DNA of 25,653 nucleotides. It comes from Streptomyces sp. WM6386. GTDB lineage: Bacteria; Actinomycetota; Actinomycetes; Streptomycetales; Streptomycetaceae. Where the stretch lies: positions 1 through 25,653 of the forward strand of contig NZ_JXTE01000091.1 in the NCBI RefSeq assembly GCF_000972385.1. The letters are read 5' to 3'. The notes under the pieces are model-generated. The model ran no database searches, was not told where the DNA came from, and saw only the letters and a list, made by a program, of their open reading frames with translations. The position numbers and the translations under genes are program-made. Below, in pieces: positions 8,637 to 15,577 of the stretch; position 1 is the stretch's first letter, and each line of letters opens with the position of its first letter.

Positions 8637-8813
8637 GGCTTCTCCGGTCAAAGGTGGTGTCGTCCGCCGAAGGGCGGGCCCCGCGGCGTCCGGTGCGTGC
8701 GATCGCAAGGCGCCGGAAGGTCCTCGTAGCGGAGCTACTAGGGCCTTTCGGCAACGCGGCGAGCGTGCGTACCAGACGTCGCGGGGCAGGCACCACCTTT
8801 GACCGGAGGAGCC
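8637..8813. repeat. long imperfect palindrome (about 177 bp) between mce and scy
   Basis: The outer arms are nearly identical: 8637-8659 and the reverse complement of 8791-8813 agree at 22 of 23 positions (core CCGGTCAAAGGTGGTG). The centre is GTAGC-GGA-GCTAC (8726-8738). Between them the arms keep pairing imperfectly, for example CCGGAAGGTCCTCGTAG against CTACTAGGGCCTTTCGG. The left arm carries about 14 extra bases that form their own small hairpin (CCGCC-GAAG-GGCGG near 8665). It encodes nothing convincing. From memory, similar sequence recurs between genes in Streptomyces, so it is probably a dispersed repeat that may also terminate the epimerase transcript. That identification is inference. 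Confidence 0.8.
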
Positions 8814-8871
8814 AGGTCGCCCCCAAAGAGCGGCGACCGCCCCCAACCCTACCGGCCCATATGTACGGGGG

Positions 8872-9312
8872 TCAGTGCTCAGGTGACTCAACAGGCGCCG
8901 AAGTGACCAGTTCTGTCAGGACTCCATGGCAATCCTTTGGGTGCAGGAAGGTGATCCGTGACCCCATGGAGCCGCGTCGCGGCTCCTCGTACAGAACGCG
9001 TACGCCCTTGTCGCGGATGTCCGCGGACTCGCCGTCCACATCCGCCGTACCGAAAGCGATGTGGTGCACCCCCTCGCCGTTCTTGGCGAGCCACTTCGCG
9101 ACGGTGGAGTCCTCGCGGGTCGGCTCGAGGAGCTGCAGGTAGGAGGCCCCGCCGTCCGAGGTTTCATTGATCTTGAGCATGGCCTCGCGTACGCCCTGCT
9201 CCTCGTTGACCTCGGAGTGGTACACCTCGAAGCCGTAGGTGGCCCGGTAGAACTCGACAGTCTTGTCCAGGTCGAAACAGGCGATCCCGATGTGGTCGAT
9301 TCGCGTCAGCAT
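8872..9312 (-). CDS. mce: methylmalonyl-CoA epimerase
   Basis: 146 residues, starting MLTRIDHIGIACFDLDKTVE, a vicinal-oxygen-chelate (glyoxalase-like) fold made of two beta-alpha-beta-beta-beta modules. Candidate metal ligands are His7, Gln60, His84 (in EGVHHIAFG) and Glu134 (in GVLTELV), the usual pattern of the family. The enzyme interconverts (2R)- and (2S)-methylmalonyl-CoA. That links propionyl-CoA carboxylation to the B12-dependent mutase and supplies methylmalonyl-CoA for polyketides. The frame is open further upstream, but the added residues are antisense to the thiolase gene, so I place the start at 9312. A MeaB-type GTPase in the neighbouring plus-strand operon supports the role. 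The mutase subunits are not in the window. Confidence 0.93.
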   Translation of the reverse strand: MLTRIDHIGIACFDLDKTVEFYRATYGFEVYHSEVNEEQGVREAMLKINETSDGGASYLQLLEPTREDSTVAKWLAKNGEGVHHIAFGTADVDGESADIRDKGVRVLYEEPRRGSMGSRITFLHPKDCHGVLTELVTSAPVESPEH

Positions 9313-9460
9313 GGAACTCAGTGCAGCGCTCCGGAGGTGGTTACGCAACGTGCGCGCGATCACACCCACGGCCGGGTGACGGCACGGAGTGCCACTCAGT
9401 ACATTCGAAGTAAACCCTCGTTCACTCCTCAGCTGTGCAGCTGAAAGGGGATCGCACCTC
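9313..9460. promoter_or_regulatory. divergent promoter region between mce and the thiolase gene
   Basis: 148 bp between two divergent starts, so promoters for both must lie here. A perfect palindrome TCAGCTG-TG-CAGCTGA occupies 9429-9444, directly before the thiolase Shine-Dalgarno sequence (AAAGGGGA at 9444-9451). A relatively AT-rich patch (TACATTCGAAGTAAA, about 9401-9415) could hold a -10 region. No regulator can be assigned. Confidence 0.5.
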
Positions 9461-10663
9461 ATGTCTGGTTCGAACAGCACGACGTCCGTCATCGTGGCGG
9501 GTGCCCGCACTCCGATGGGACGGTTGCTCGGTTCACTGAAGTCCTTCTCCGGAGCCGACCTCGGCGGCTTCGCGATCAAGGCCGCCCTCGACCGTGCGGG
9601 AATCGGCGGCGACCAGGTGCAGTACGTGATCATGGGCCAGGTGCTCCAGGCCGGGACAGGGCAGATCCCGGCGCGCCAGGCCGCGGTCAAGGCCGGCATC
9701 CCGATGGGCGTCCCCGCCCTCACCATCAACAAGGTCTGTCTGTCGGGCCTGGACGCCATCGCGCTGGCCGACCAGCTGATCCGCGCCGGCGAGTTCGACG
9801 TGATCGTCGCCGGCGGCCAGGAGTCCATGACCAACGCGCCCCACCTGCTCCCGAAGTCCCGCGAGGGCTTCAAGTACGGCGCCATCGAGATGCTCGACGC
9901 CATGGCCCACGACGGTCTGACCGACCCCTGGGAGAACATCCCCATGGGCGAGTCGACCGAGAAGCACAACACCCGCCTCGGCATCCAGCGCGCCGCGCAG
10001 GACGAGATCGCCGCCCTGTCCCACCAGCGCGCCGCGGCCGCCCAGAAGAACGGCGTCTTCGAGGCCGAGATCACCCCGATCGAGATCCCGCAGCGCAAGG
10101 GCGAGCCGGTCGTCTTCAGCAAGGACGAGGGCATCCGCGCCGACACCACCGCGGAGTCCCTGGGCAAGCTGCGTCCGGCGTTCACCCGCGACGGCACCAT
10201 CACGGCGGGGACGTCCTCGCAGATCTCCGACGGCGCCGCCGCCGTGGTCGTGATGAGCAAGGCCAAGGCGCAGGAGCTCGGCCTGGAGTGGATCGCCGAG
10301 ATCGGCGCCCACGGCAACGTGGCCGGACCGGACAACTCCCTCCAGTCCCAGCCGTCCAACGCCATCCTCCACGCCCTCAAGAAGGAGGGCCTGGACGTCT
10401 CCGACCTCGACCTGATCGAGATCAACGAGGCTTTCGCCGCCGTCGCGGTCCAGTCAATGAAGGACCTCGGGGTGTCCTCCGAAACGGTGAACGTCAACGG
10501 CGGTGCCATCGCCCTGGGCCACCCGATCGGCATGTCCGGCGCCCGTCTGGTGCTGCACCTGGCGCTGGAGCTGAAGCGGCGCGGCGGCGGTGTCGGCGCG
10601 GCCGCGCTGTGCGGCGGCGGCGGTCAGGGTGACGCGCTCATCGTGCGGGTACCCAAGGCCTGA
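9461..10663 (+). CDS. acetyl-CoA C-acetyltransferase (thiolase)
   Basis: 400 residues, starting [20 protein letters not shown]. The thiolase catalytic set is complete: nucleophile Cys93 in NKVCLSG, His354 in [17 protein letters not shown], and Cys384 in [14 protein letters not shown] is also present. Length is normal for the biosynthetic or degradative acetyl-CoA acetyltransferase family. It condenses two acetyl-CoA to acetoacetyl-CoA, or cleaves 3-ketoacyl-CoA. The ATG at 9461 is preferred over an in-frame start 24 codons upstream because AAAGGGGA precedes it and homologs start at MSG-like sequence. It is followed after 30 bp by the MeaB-type gene, probably in one transcript. Confidence 0.93.
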   Translation: MSGSNSTTSVIVAGARTPMGRLLGSLKSFSGADLGGFAIKAALDRAGIGGDQVQYVIMGQVLQAGTGQIPARQAAVKAGIPMGVPALTINKVCLSGLDAIALADQLIRAGEFDVIVAGGQESMTNAPHLLPKSREGFKYGAIEMLDAMAHDGLTDPWENIPMGESTEKHNTRLGIQRAAQDEIAALSHQRAAAAQKNGVFEAEITPIEIPQRKGEPVVFSKDEGIRADTTAESLGKLRPAFTRDGTITAGTSSQISDGAAAVVVMSKAKAQELGLEWIAEIGAHGNVAGPDNSLQSQPSNAILHALKKEGLDVSDLDLIEINEAFAAVAVQSMKDLGVSSETVNVNGGAIALGHPIGMSGARLVLHLALELKRRGGGVGAAALCGGGGQGDALIVRVPKA

Positions 10664-10693
10664 GCTGTACTTCTCTAGCGGATCGGAGCTGTG

Positions 10694-11650
10694 ATGCAGG
10701 ACGTCTCCTCTCTGGTGGCCCAGGCGAGGGAGGGCAGGCCGCGTGCCGTGGCCCGGTTGATCTCCCTGGTGGAGGGGGCGTCCCCGCAGCTCAGGGAGGT
10801 CATGGCGGCGCTGGCCCCGCTGACGGGCAACGCGTACGTCGTGGGTCTGACCGGTTCGCCGGGCGTGGGCAAGTCGACGTCCACGTCCGCCCTGGTCACC
10901 GCGTACCGCAAGCAGGGCAGGCGGGTCGGCGTCCTGGCCGTCGACCCGTCCTCGCCCTTCTCGGGCGGCGCCCTGCTGGGCGACCGCGTCCGGATGTCGG
11001 ACCACGCCTCCGACCCGGGCGTCTACATCCGCTCGATGGCCACCCGCGGTCACCTCGGCGGCCTGGCCTGGTCGGCCCCGCAGGCGATCCGGGTCCTGGA
11101 CGCGGCGGGCTGCGACGTGGTCCTGGTCGAGACGGTCGGCGTCGGCCAGTCGGAGGTCGAGATCGCCTCGCAGGCGGACACCAGCGTGGTCCTGCTGGCC
11201 CCGGGCATGGGCGACGGCATCCAGGCGGCCAAGGCCGGAATCCTGGAGATCGGCGATGTGTACGTCGTCAACAAGGCCGACCGGGACGGCGCCGACGCCA
11301 CCGCCCGTGAGCTCAACCACATGCTGGGCCTCGGCGAATCCCGCGGCCCCGGCGACTGGCGCCCGCCGATCGTGAAGACGGTCGCCGCCCGCTCCGAGGG
11401 CATCGACGAGGTCGTCGAGGCGCTGGAGAAGCACCGCGCCTGGATGGAGGAGCGCGGAGTCCTGGCCGAGCGCCGCCGCGCCCGCGCCGCCCGCGAGGTG
11501 GAGACCATCGCGGTCACGGCCCTGCGCGAGAGGATCGGCGACCTGCACGGCGACCGACGCCTGGACGCACTGGCGGACAGGATCGTGGCCGGGGAGCTGG
11601 ATCCGTACGGGGCGGCGGACGAACTGGTGACGGGCCTGACGCAGGCCTGA
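10694..11650 (+). CDS. meaB: MeaB/ArgK-type GTPase, methylmalonyl-CoA mutase chaperone
   Basis: 318 residues from the ATG at 10694. A GTG directly before it is also in frame, but GGAG spacing suits the ATG. The P-loop is GSPGVGKST (54-62), the Mg/base-contact region VLAVDPSSPFSGGALLGDR (from about 80), switch ETVGVGQSEVE (146-156), and the G4 motif NKAD (193-196). These define the MeaB subgroup of G3E-like P-loop GTPases, which protect and reactivate B12-dependent methylmalonyl-CoA mutase. A C-terminal helical dimerisation arm (about 250-318) is present. The epimerase next door fits a methylmalonyl-CoA function. An older annotation of this family as an LAO/AO transport ATPase is not supported by mechanism. 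Confidence 0.92.
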   Translation: MQDVSSLVAQAREGRPRAVARLISLVEGASPQLREVMAALAPLTGNAYVVGLTGSPGVGKSTSTSALVTAYRKQGRRVGVLAVDPSSPFSGGALLGDRVRMSDHASDPGVYIRSMATRGHLGGLAWSAPQAIRVLDAAGCDVVLVETVGVGQSEVEIASQADTSVVLLAPGMGDGIQAAKAGILEIGDVYVVNKADRDGADATARELNHMLGLGESRGPGDWRPPIVKTVAARSEGIDEVVEALEKHRAWMEERGVLAERRRARAAREVETIAVTALRERIGDLHGDRRLDALADRIVAGELDPYGAADELVTGLTQA

Positions 11651-11689
11651 GGCGAGGCCGAGGCGGCGCCGAGTGGGGCCTGAGCCGGG

Positions 11690-11719
11690 CGCGGCGGCAG
11701 GCGGAGCCGCCACCGCGCG
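11690..11719 (+). terminator. hairpin after meaB
   Basis: GGCGGC at 11693-11698 pairs with GCCGCC at 11706-11711. The stem extends with a bulge through the flanking CGCG sequences. It begins about 40 bases after the meaB stop. The stem is GC-rich with no U-tract, so it is a plausible but unproved terminator. Confidence 0.5.
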
Positions 11720-11792
11720 GGGATTGGCAGATCCGTCCCCCGCTGTACCGCGGTGACCTGCGCTTTTCCCACCCAAGCCGGGGACACATCTG

Positions 11793-11942
11793 CGGCTGCC
11801 GCTGGGGGTGTGCTTCGCGGTGGCGGGGGCGGTCGCGATGGTGGCGGCACTGGTCGGGGCACTGGTCCCGGCACGGCGAAGCGGCCGTACGCCGGAGCGT
11901 ACGGCCGTCGCGCCCGCTGCGGCTGACGTGCGGGTTCTGTGA
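11793..11942 (+). pseudogene. possible remnant of a membrane transporter C-terminus
   Basis: A frame ending at the TGA at 11940 reads as one strongly hydrophobic segment (PLGVCFAVAGAVAMVAALVG), then a basic, Ala/Pro/Arg-rich tail (ARRSGRTPERTAVAPAAA). That is what the last membrane helix and cytoplasmic tail of an MFS or similar permease look like. Open reading continues upstream only to about 11757, where a stop occurs in frame, and no start or Shine-Dalgarno sequence is present. I infer the 3' stub of a deleted transporter gene. It could instead be chance: the GC bias favours such frames, and the tail coincides with a perfect hairpin. Confidence 0.4.
11882..11907 (-). terminator. perfect hairpin downstream of the PepSY gene
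   Basis: CGGCCGTACGC, loop CGGA, GCGTACGGCCG: an 11-bp perfect stem with a tetraloop. It lies 41 bases beyond the PepSY stop (11949) in its direction of transcription. It could terminate that transcript and also stop read-through from the meaB side. Confidence 0.7.
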
Positions 11943-11948
11943 CCTGCG

Positions 11949-12590
11949 TCAGTCCTGGTCGTCGTCCGAGCGATCCGCCGTGACCTTGCCGCTGTTCAGG
12001 TCGACCTGCCAGTCCTGGTCGGCCTTGCCGGAGGTGCGGGTCTCCACGTCCCAGGCCTGCGAGGCACCGTCCTCGTCGAGGTCCACGGACGTCACGGTGC
12101 CCTTGGCGGCGGCCGCCTTCGCCGCCTCCGCGGCCGTCACGGACGTACCCTTCAGGGCGGCCCGCACCTGGGCGGTGTCGTCCTCCTGCTCGGTGTGGGA
12201 GCCGAGGACCTTGCCGGTGGCGGGGTCGATCGTGATGCTGTGCCAGGTGCTGCCGTCGCCCAGCACGTCGACGTCCCACACGACCTTGCCGTTGTCGTCC
12301 TCGTCGCCCAGGTCGGCGGAGACGGCGGTGCCCGGGACGCTCTTCAGCGCGGCCGCGATCGCCTCGGCGGCGGAGACATCGCCGCCGGCGACCGTCGTAC
12401 GGTCCTCGGCGTCGTCGTTCACGCTGTCCGCCCGGTCGTCCGCGTCGTCGTGATCGGCGACCACCTGCGTGCCGGAGTCCGACTGGCGCTGCGCCGTCGT
12501 CTCGTCGTCGCCCGCGGCGAAGGCCGCGACGGTGCCGCCGGTGGCCAGGGCTGCGGCGGTCAGGGTGGCGATGACGATGTTGCGCTTCAT
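11949..12590 (-). CDS. secreted protein with two PepSY domains
   Basis: 213 residues, starting MKRNIVIATLTAAALATGG. A signal peptide runs to about residue 26 (ends AAFAAG). An acidic linker (about 27-65) rich in Asp, Glu and Gln follows, then two PepSY-like modules. The first is about 68-130 (SAAEAIAAALKSVPG ... SITIDPATGKVLG), the second about 145-213 (TAAEAAKAAAAKG ... DWQVDLNSGKVT). The helix-strand pattern with a conserved DxxTGKV ending is characteristic. PepSY proteins often inhibit peptidases or act in the cell envelope. The frame is open far upstream, but AAGGAA before the ATG at 12590 and the signal sequence fix the start. It is divergent from the two-component locus and shares its repeat-rich promoter region, so it may be a target of that system. 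Confidence 0.87.
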   Translation of the reverse strand: MKRNIVIATLTAAALATGGTVAAFAAGDDETTAQRQSDSGTQVVADHDDADDRADSVNDDAEDRTTVAGGDVSAAEAIAAALKSVPGTAVSADLGDEDDNGKVVWDVDVLGDGSTWHSITIDPATGKVLGSHTEQEDDTAQVRAALKGTSVTAAEAAKAAAAKGTVTSVDLDEDGASQAWDVETRTSGKADQDWQVDLNSGKVTADRSDDDQD

Positions 12591-12682
12591 GAGGGTTCCT
12601 TCCCCTTCGATCGGTTTCGCTCGGTTCCAGCGATTCGCTCGCTTTCGACATGACCAAACATCGCCGACCGACGCTGAGGGGA

Positions 12683-12710
12683 ACCTGAAGCCACCTGAAG
12701 GGATCTTCAG
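12683..12710. promoter_or_regulatory. 10-bp-spaced repeats, probable response-regulator operator
   Basis: ACCTGAAG occurs at 12683-12690 and again at 12693-12700, exactly one helical turn apart. An inverted CTTCAG follows at 12705-12710. Tandem half-sites on one face of the helix are the usual target of OmpR/PhoB-type dimers. The site lies in the 143-bp region between the PepSY gene and the response-regulator start, so it could control both directions. Confidence 0.6.
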
Positions 12711-12733
12711 CTTGGCTTTGCGAACCTGTACGT

Positions 12734-12784
12734 ATGCGCCTGTTGATCGCGGAGGACGAGTACCGGCTGGAGGCGGGACGGTGA
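12734..12784 (+). pseudogene. response regulator reduced to 16 codons by an in-frame internal deletion
   Basis: The ATG at 12734 reads MRLLIAEDEYRLEAGR and stops at 12782-12784. The first nine residues are the canonical start of an OmpR-family receiver (MRLLI-EDE, including the acidic pair). The last seven match the usual end of the same family's DNA-binding domain (G-YRLEAGR). About 200 residues in between are missing, and the junction is in frame. The stop overlaps the kinase start as GTGA, the normal coupling for such gene pairs. I infer a deletion that fused the two ends. A read-level check is needed to exclude an assembly collapse. Confidence 0.75.
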
Positions 12785-14193
12785 GCAGGTTCTTCGGCTC
12801 GGTCCGCTCGCGCGCGACCCTCGGTGCCAGTCTCGTCGTGGCCGTGGCGCTGGTGATGGCCGGGTCCGCGGTGCTGTTCTCGCTGCGGTCCAACCTCATC
12901 GACCAGGCGGACACCCAGGCGGAACGCTCGGCGCGCGGCGTGGCCGCCCTGCTCGCCACCGGGAAGTCGTACGCCGACCTGGACCTGGACGACGAGAACC
13001 CGGTCCAGGTCGTCGACGCGAACGGCACGCTGGTCGCGGTCAGCGACGGCCTGGAGCGGATCAGCGGCACCGCCACCGACGCGGTGAAGGCACCGGCGCA
13101 GCCGGGTGGTCGGGGCAGCCCGAGCGGCTCGGGCGACGACGGCGCCGACGACGACACCGCTCTCGAACCCGGCGAGATCGGCGACGACGTCGAGCTCACC
13201 GACGGCACCGCGACCATCGACGGCGAGAGCGCCGACTACCGTTTCGCGGCGCTCCCCGTGGAGACCGACGACGGGGTCGAGCTGACCGTCTACGCCGGCG
13301 AGTCCCTGGACACCGAACAGGGCGCCGTGGACACCGCGCTCACCGTCATGCTGATCGGCTTCCCGCTGCTGCTCGGCGTCGTCGCCGCCGCGACCTGGCT
13401 CGTCACCCGGCGCGCCCTGCGCCCGGTCGAGGGCATCCGGCGCGAGATGGCCGCGATCACCGCCTCCGAGGACCTCGCACGACGCGTACCGGAGCCGGAC
13501 ACCCACGACGAGGTCGCCAGGCTCGCCCGCACCACCAACGCGACGCTGGCCGCGCTGGAGGCCTCCGTGGAGCGCCAGCGCCGGTTCGTCGCCGACGCCT
13601 CGCACGAACTGCGCAGCCCGATCGCGTCCCTGCGCACCCAGCTGGAAGTGGGCGCCGCCCATCCGGAGTTGTTGGACGTGCCGGGCGCGGTCCAGGACAC
13701 CGTACGACTCCAGCGCCTCGCCGCCGATCTGCTGCTGCTCGCCCGTCTGGACGCGGGGGAGGGGCCCGGCGACAAGCGGCTCGACCTCGGAGAGGTGGCG
13801 CGGCGGGAGGCGCGGGGGCGGGACGGGGTCACCGTCGAGGCGGCGGACGTGGAAGTGGCGGGGTCCCGGAGCCAGCTGGAGCGGGTGATCGGCAATCTGC
13901 TCGACAACGCGCAGCGGCACGCCCGTTCGGTGATCGGTGTGACCGTACGGCGGGACGGGGCGTGGGCCGCCGTCGAGGTCGCCGACGACGGGGACGGGGT
14001 GGCCGAGGCCGACCGGGAGCGGATCTTCGAGCGGTTCGTACGGCTCGACGAGGCCCGCAGCCGTGACGACGGCGGCGCCGGGCTCGGGCTCGCCATCGCC
14101 CGGGACGTCGCCGCACGTCACGGCGGCACGCTCACGGTCCGCGACGCACCGGCAGGCGGAGCCCTGTTCGAACTCCGCCTGCCGCTCGTCTAG
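12781..14193 (+). CDS. sensor histidine kinase of a two-component system
   Basis: 470 residues from a GTG at 12781, with GGAGG 8 bases upstream. The first membrane helix is about 13-33 (LGASLVVAVALVMAGSAVLF). An extracytoplasmic acidic sensor region runs about 36-183 and includes a disordered Gly/Ser/Asp-rich part (108-128). The second helix is about 186-208, then HAMP (about 209-262). HisKA has phospho-acceptor His275 in ADASHELRSP. The ATPase domain has its N-box (NLLDNAQRHA, Asn376), G1 (DDGDGV, from about 402) and G2 (GGAGLGLAIA). All catalytic motifs are intact, although its cognate response regulator is only a remnant. By position relative to absC this corresponds to the kinase SCO5404 of S. 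coelicolor. It may phosphorylate another regulator or be decaying. Confidence 0.93.
   Translation: MSRFFGSVRSRATLGASLVVAVALVMAGSAVLFSLRSNLIDQADTQAERSARGVAALLATGKSYADLDLDDENPVQVVDANGTLVAVSDGLERISGTATDAVKAPAQPGGRGSPSGSGDDGADDDTALEPGEIGDDVELTDGTATIDGESADYRFAALPVETDDGVELTVYAGESLDTEQGAVDTALTVMLIGFPLLLGVVAAATWLVTRRALRPVEGIRREMAAITASEDLARRVPEPDTHDEVARLARTTNATLAALEASVERQRRFVADASHELRSPIASLRTQLEVGAAHPELLDVPGAVQDTVRLQRLAADLLLLARLDAGEGPGDKRLDLGEVARREARGRDGVTVEAADVEVAGSRSQLERVIGNLLDNAQRHARSVIGVTVRRDGAWAAVEVADDGDGVAEADRERIFERFVRLDEARSRDDGGAGLGLAIARDVAARHGGTLTVRDAPAGGALFELRLPLV
14151..14183. terminator. hairpin inside the kinase 3' end, shared between convergent genes
   Basis: GGCAGGCGGAG (14151-14161) and CTCCGCCTGCC (14173-14183) form an 11-bp perfect stem with an 11-base loop. 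It lies in the last codons of the kinase. The convergent absC stop is at 14208, so the hairpin follows absC by about 24 bases and could terminate it. The convergent gap is only 14 bp, leaving no other room. Confidence 0.55.
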
Positions 14194-14207
14194 CTGCCGC
14201 TACCCGG

Positions 14208-14684
14208 TCAGAGGCGCCCGCGCTGGCCGCGCAGATGCTCCGCGATGGGCTTGAGGGACTTGTCGAGCTCCGCCATGGAATCGGGGTTCAGCAGGTCGAT
14301 GAAGTGGCGCCGCACAGACGCCACGTGGTGTGGCGCGACCTTCTTCATCGTCTCCATGCCGTGCTCGGTCAGGACCGCGTACAGACCGCGGCGGTCCGAC
14401 TCGCAGTTCTCGCGCCGCACCAGGTCCGCGTTCTCCATGCGGGTGATCTGGTGCGAGAGGCGGCTCTTGGACTGGAGGGTGGCGGACGCGAGATCGCTCA
14501 TCCGCATCCGTACGTCCTCCGACTCGGACAGATTCACCAGGATCTCGTAGTCGTTCATTGTCAGGCCGAACGGCTGGAGGTCCTTCTCGAGCTGGTACGT
14601 CAACAGCCTGTTGACCTCCAGGTGGGTGCGCCAGGCGCACTGCTCCGCATCGGTCAGCCAGGGCGTGGCCGTCTCGGTCTCCAT
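14208..14684 (-). CDS. absC: AbsC-like MarR-family regulator
   Basis: 158 residues, starting METETATPWLTDAEQCAWRT. The winged helix-turn-helix lies at about 40-105: LTMNDYEILVNLSE, then the recognition region SDLASATLQSKSRLSHQITR, then the wing with DRRGLYAVLTEHG. Flanking helices form the dimer interface. Length, sequence and position after a PepSY/two-component locus match S. coelicolor AbsC (SCO5405), reported as a pleiotropic, zinc-linked regulator of antibiotic production. The ATG at 14684 has no strong Shine-Dalgarno sequence nearby. It sits 95 bp downstream of the AIM24 genes on the same strand. An AGTT-8-AACT pair just upstream (about 14706-14721) could be an autoregulatory site, but it is weak. 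Confidence 0.88.
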   Translation of the reverse strand: METETATPWLTDAEQCAWRTHLEVNRLLTYQLEKDLQPFGLTMNDYEILVNLSESEDVRMRMSDLASATLQSKSRLSHQITRMENADLVRRENCESDRRGLYAVLTEHGMETMKKVAPHHVASVRRHFIDLLNPDSMAELDKSLKPIAEHLRGQRGRL

Positions 14685-14735
14685 GAATGAAGTCTACCTA
14701 AGAAGTTGAAAGGCGAACTAGTGAGGGTTTTGGCG

Positions 14736-14763
14736 TGACGGCGTGCACACGTTCGACGTCACA
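14736..14763 (-). terminator. weak hairpin between the AIM24 operon and absC
   Basis: GTGACG (14736-14741) and CGTCAC (14758-14763) with a 16-base spacer, 17 bases past the last AIM24 stop. The stem is short. The 95-bp gap also has to hold the absC promoter. Confidence 0.3.
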
Positions 14764-14779
14764 CTCCGCAGACTACCGC

Positions 14780-15577
14780 TCACAGCCCGAAGCGACGCTG
14801 GAGGTCCCCCAGCTGTCCGGGAAGGCGCGGTGTGCCCGCTTGCTGTGCAGGGCCTGTGGACGGCACTCCGGAACCGGGTACTCCGGCCTGCTGGGGAACC
14901 GCCCCCGTGGCCTGCTCCGCCATCAGTGCCTCGGAGGACTGGAGCAGTACGGTGCCGGCCCCCACGAACTCGAACTGATGCTCCTCTCCAGAGGCCCCGC
15001 CCAGGCCCGTCATCGCACGTAGACCGCCCATCAGGCCGGTCATATAGCCGTGGTCGTAGTGATGGCACGGCGACGGGCAGTCGGCCCAGCCGACGAGCGC
15101 CTGCGGGTCCACCCGGATCGGGGGTTCCATGAACACCACCGGGCCGTTAGATGCGGCCACGAACTTTCCGGTTCCGATCAGGGTCAGAAAACCCGGCACG
15201 ATCGACTGCTTGAGGGCAAGACTTGGCTGAAAAGCGAGCAGGTTGCCTGAGCGAATGGTCAGGTTGCCGTTCTCGAGGTCGTACGAATTCACGTCGAAGG
15301 CCCGGTCGGCGAGGAGCATCTTGCCCGAACCCTCGGCCACGACCCAGTCGCTCGCGTGCAGAGGCGAATGGAAAGACGTACGGACAAGTCGGTCGAGTCG
15401 CCCGTGCCCGACGCCGTTGAAGTCGATCGAGCCGTAGTAGGCGATCATCTTCCCCTTCTGCAGGAACCACTGGCTCCCCTTGAGCTCCACGCAGAAGGTG
15501 TAGTTGTTCACGTTGTCGTCGACGGGCAGCGTCGCGGGGTCATGGACGGTCGGGCCCGCGCCCGGGTAGGTGCTCAC
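14780..15577 (-). CDS. AIM24-family protein, third gene of the operon
   Basis: 265 residues from a GTG at 15577, with GGAGGAG six bases upstream. The start overlaps the preceding gene's stop as GTGA. The AIM24 (formerly DUF124) beta-rich fold covers about 25-225. Family landmarks are the early KGKMIAYYGS, the mid-protein LLAFQPSL, and the HQFEFVGAGTVLLQSSE ending. Unlike its two neighbours it has an N-terminal extension of about 25 residues and a Pro/Gly/Gln-rich tail after about 228, so it has diverged in role. It also carries a CPSPCHHYDH insert that could bind metal. AIM24 proteins are widespread and mostly uncharacterised in bacteria, so no function is claimed. Confidence 0.85.
   Translation of the reverse strand: MSTYPGAGPTVHDPATLPVDDNVNNYTFCVELKGSQWFLQKGKMIAYYGSIDFNGVGHGRLDRLVRTSFHSPLHASDWVVAEGSGKMLLADRAFDVNSYDLENGNLTIRSGNLLAFQPSLALKQSIVPGFLTLIGTGKFVAASNGPVVFMEPPIRVDPQALVGWADCPSPCHHYDHGYMTGLMGGLRAMTGLGGASGEEHQFEFVGAGTVLLQSSEALMAEQATGAVPQQAGVPGSGVPSTGPAQQAGTPRLPGQLGDLQRRFGL

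Noticed and set aside
4508..9142. Open frame of 1544 codons on the plus strand, opposite scy
   Set aside because: It is the antisense shadow of a gene with extreme codon bias and repeating Ala/Glu/Arg codons. Its translation is Leu/Gly/Arg-rich with no domain, and scy itself is well recognised.
9313..10533. N-terminal extension of the epimerase frame (up to 553 codons)
   Set aside because: The added part is antisense to the thiolase gene and resembles nothing. The epimerase domain begins normally at MLTRIDHIG.
12591..13217. Upstream extension of the PepSY frame (422 codons)
   Set aside because: It would run through the two-component promoter and the kinase. The signal peptide and Shine-Dalgarno sequence place the start at 12590.
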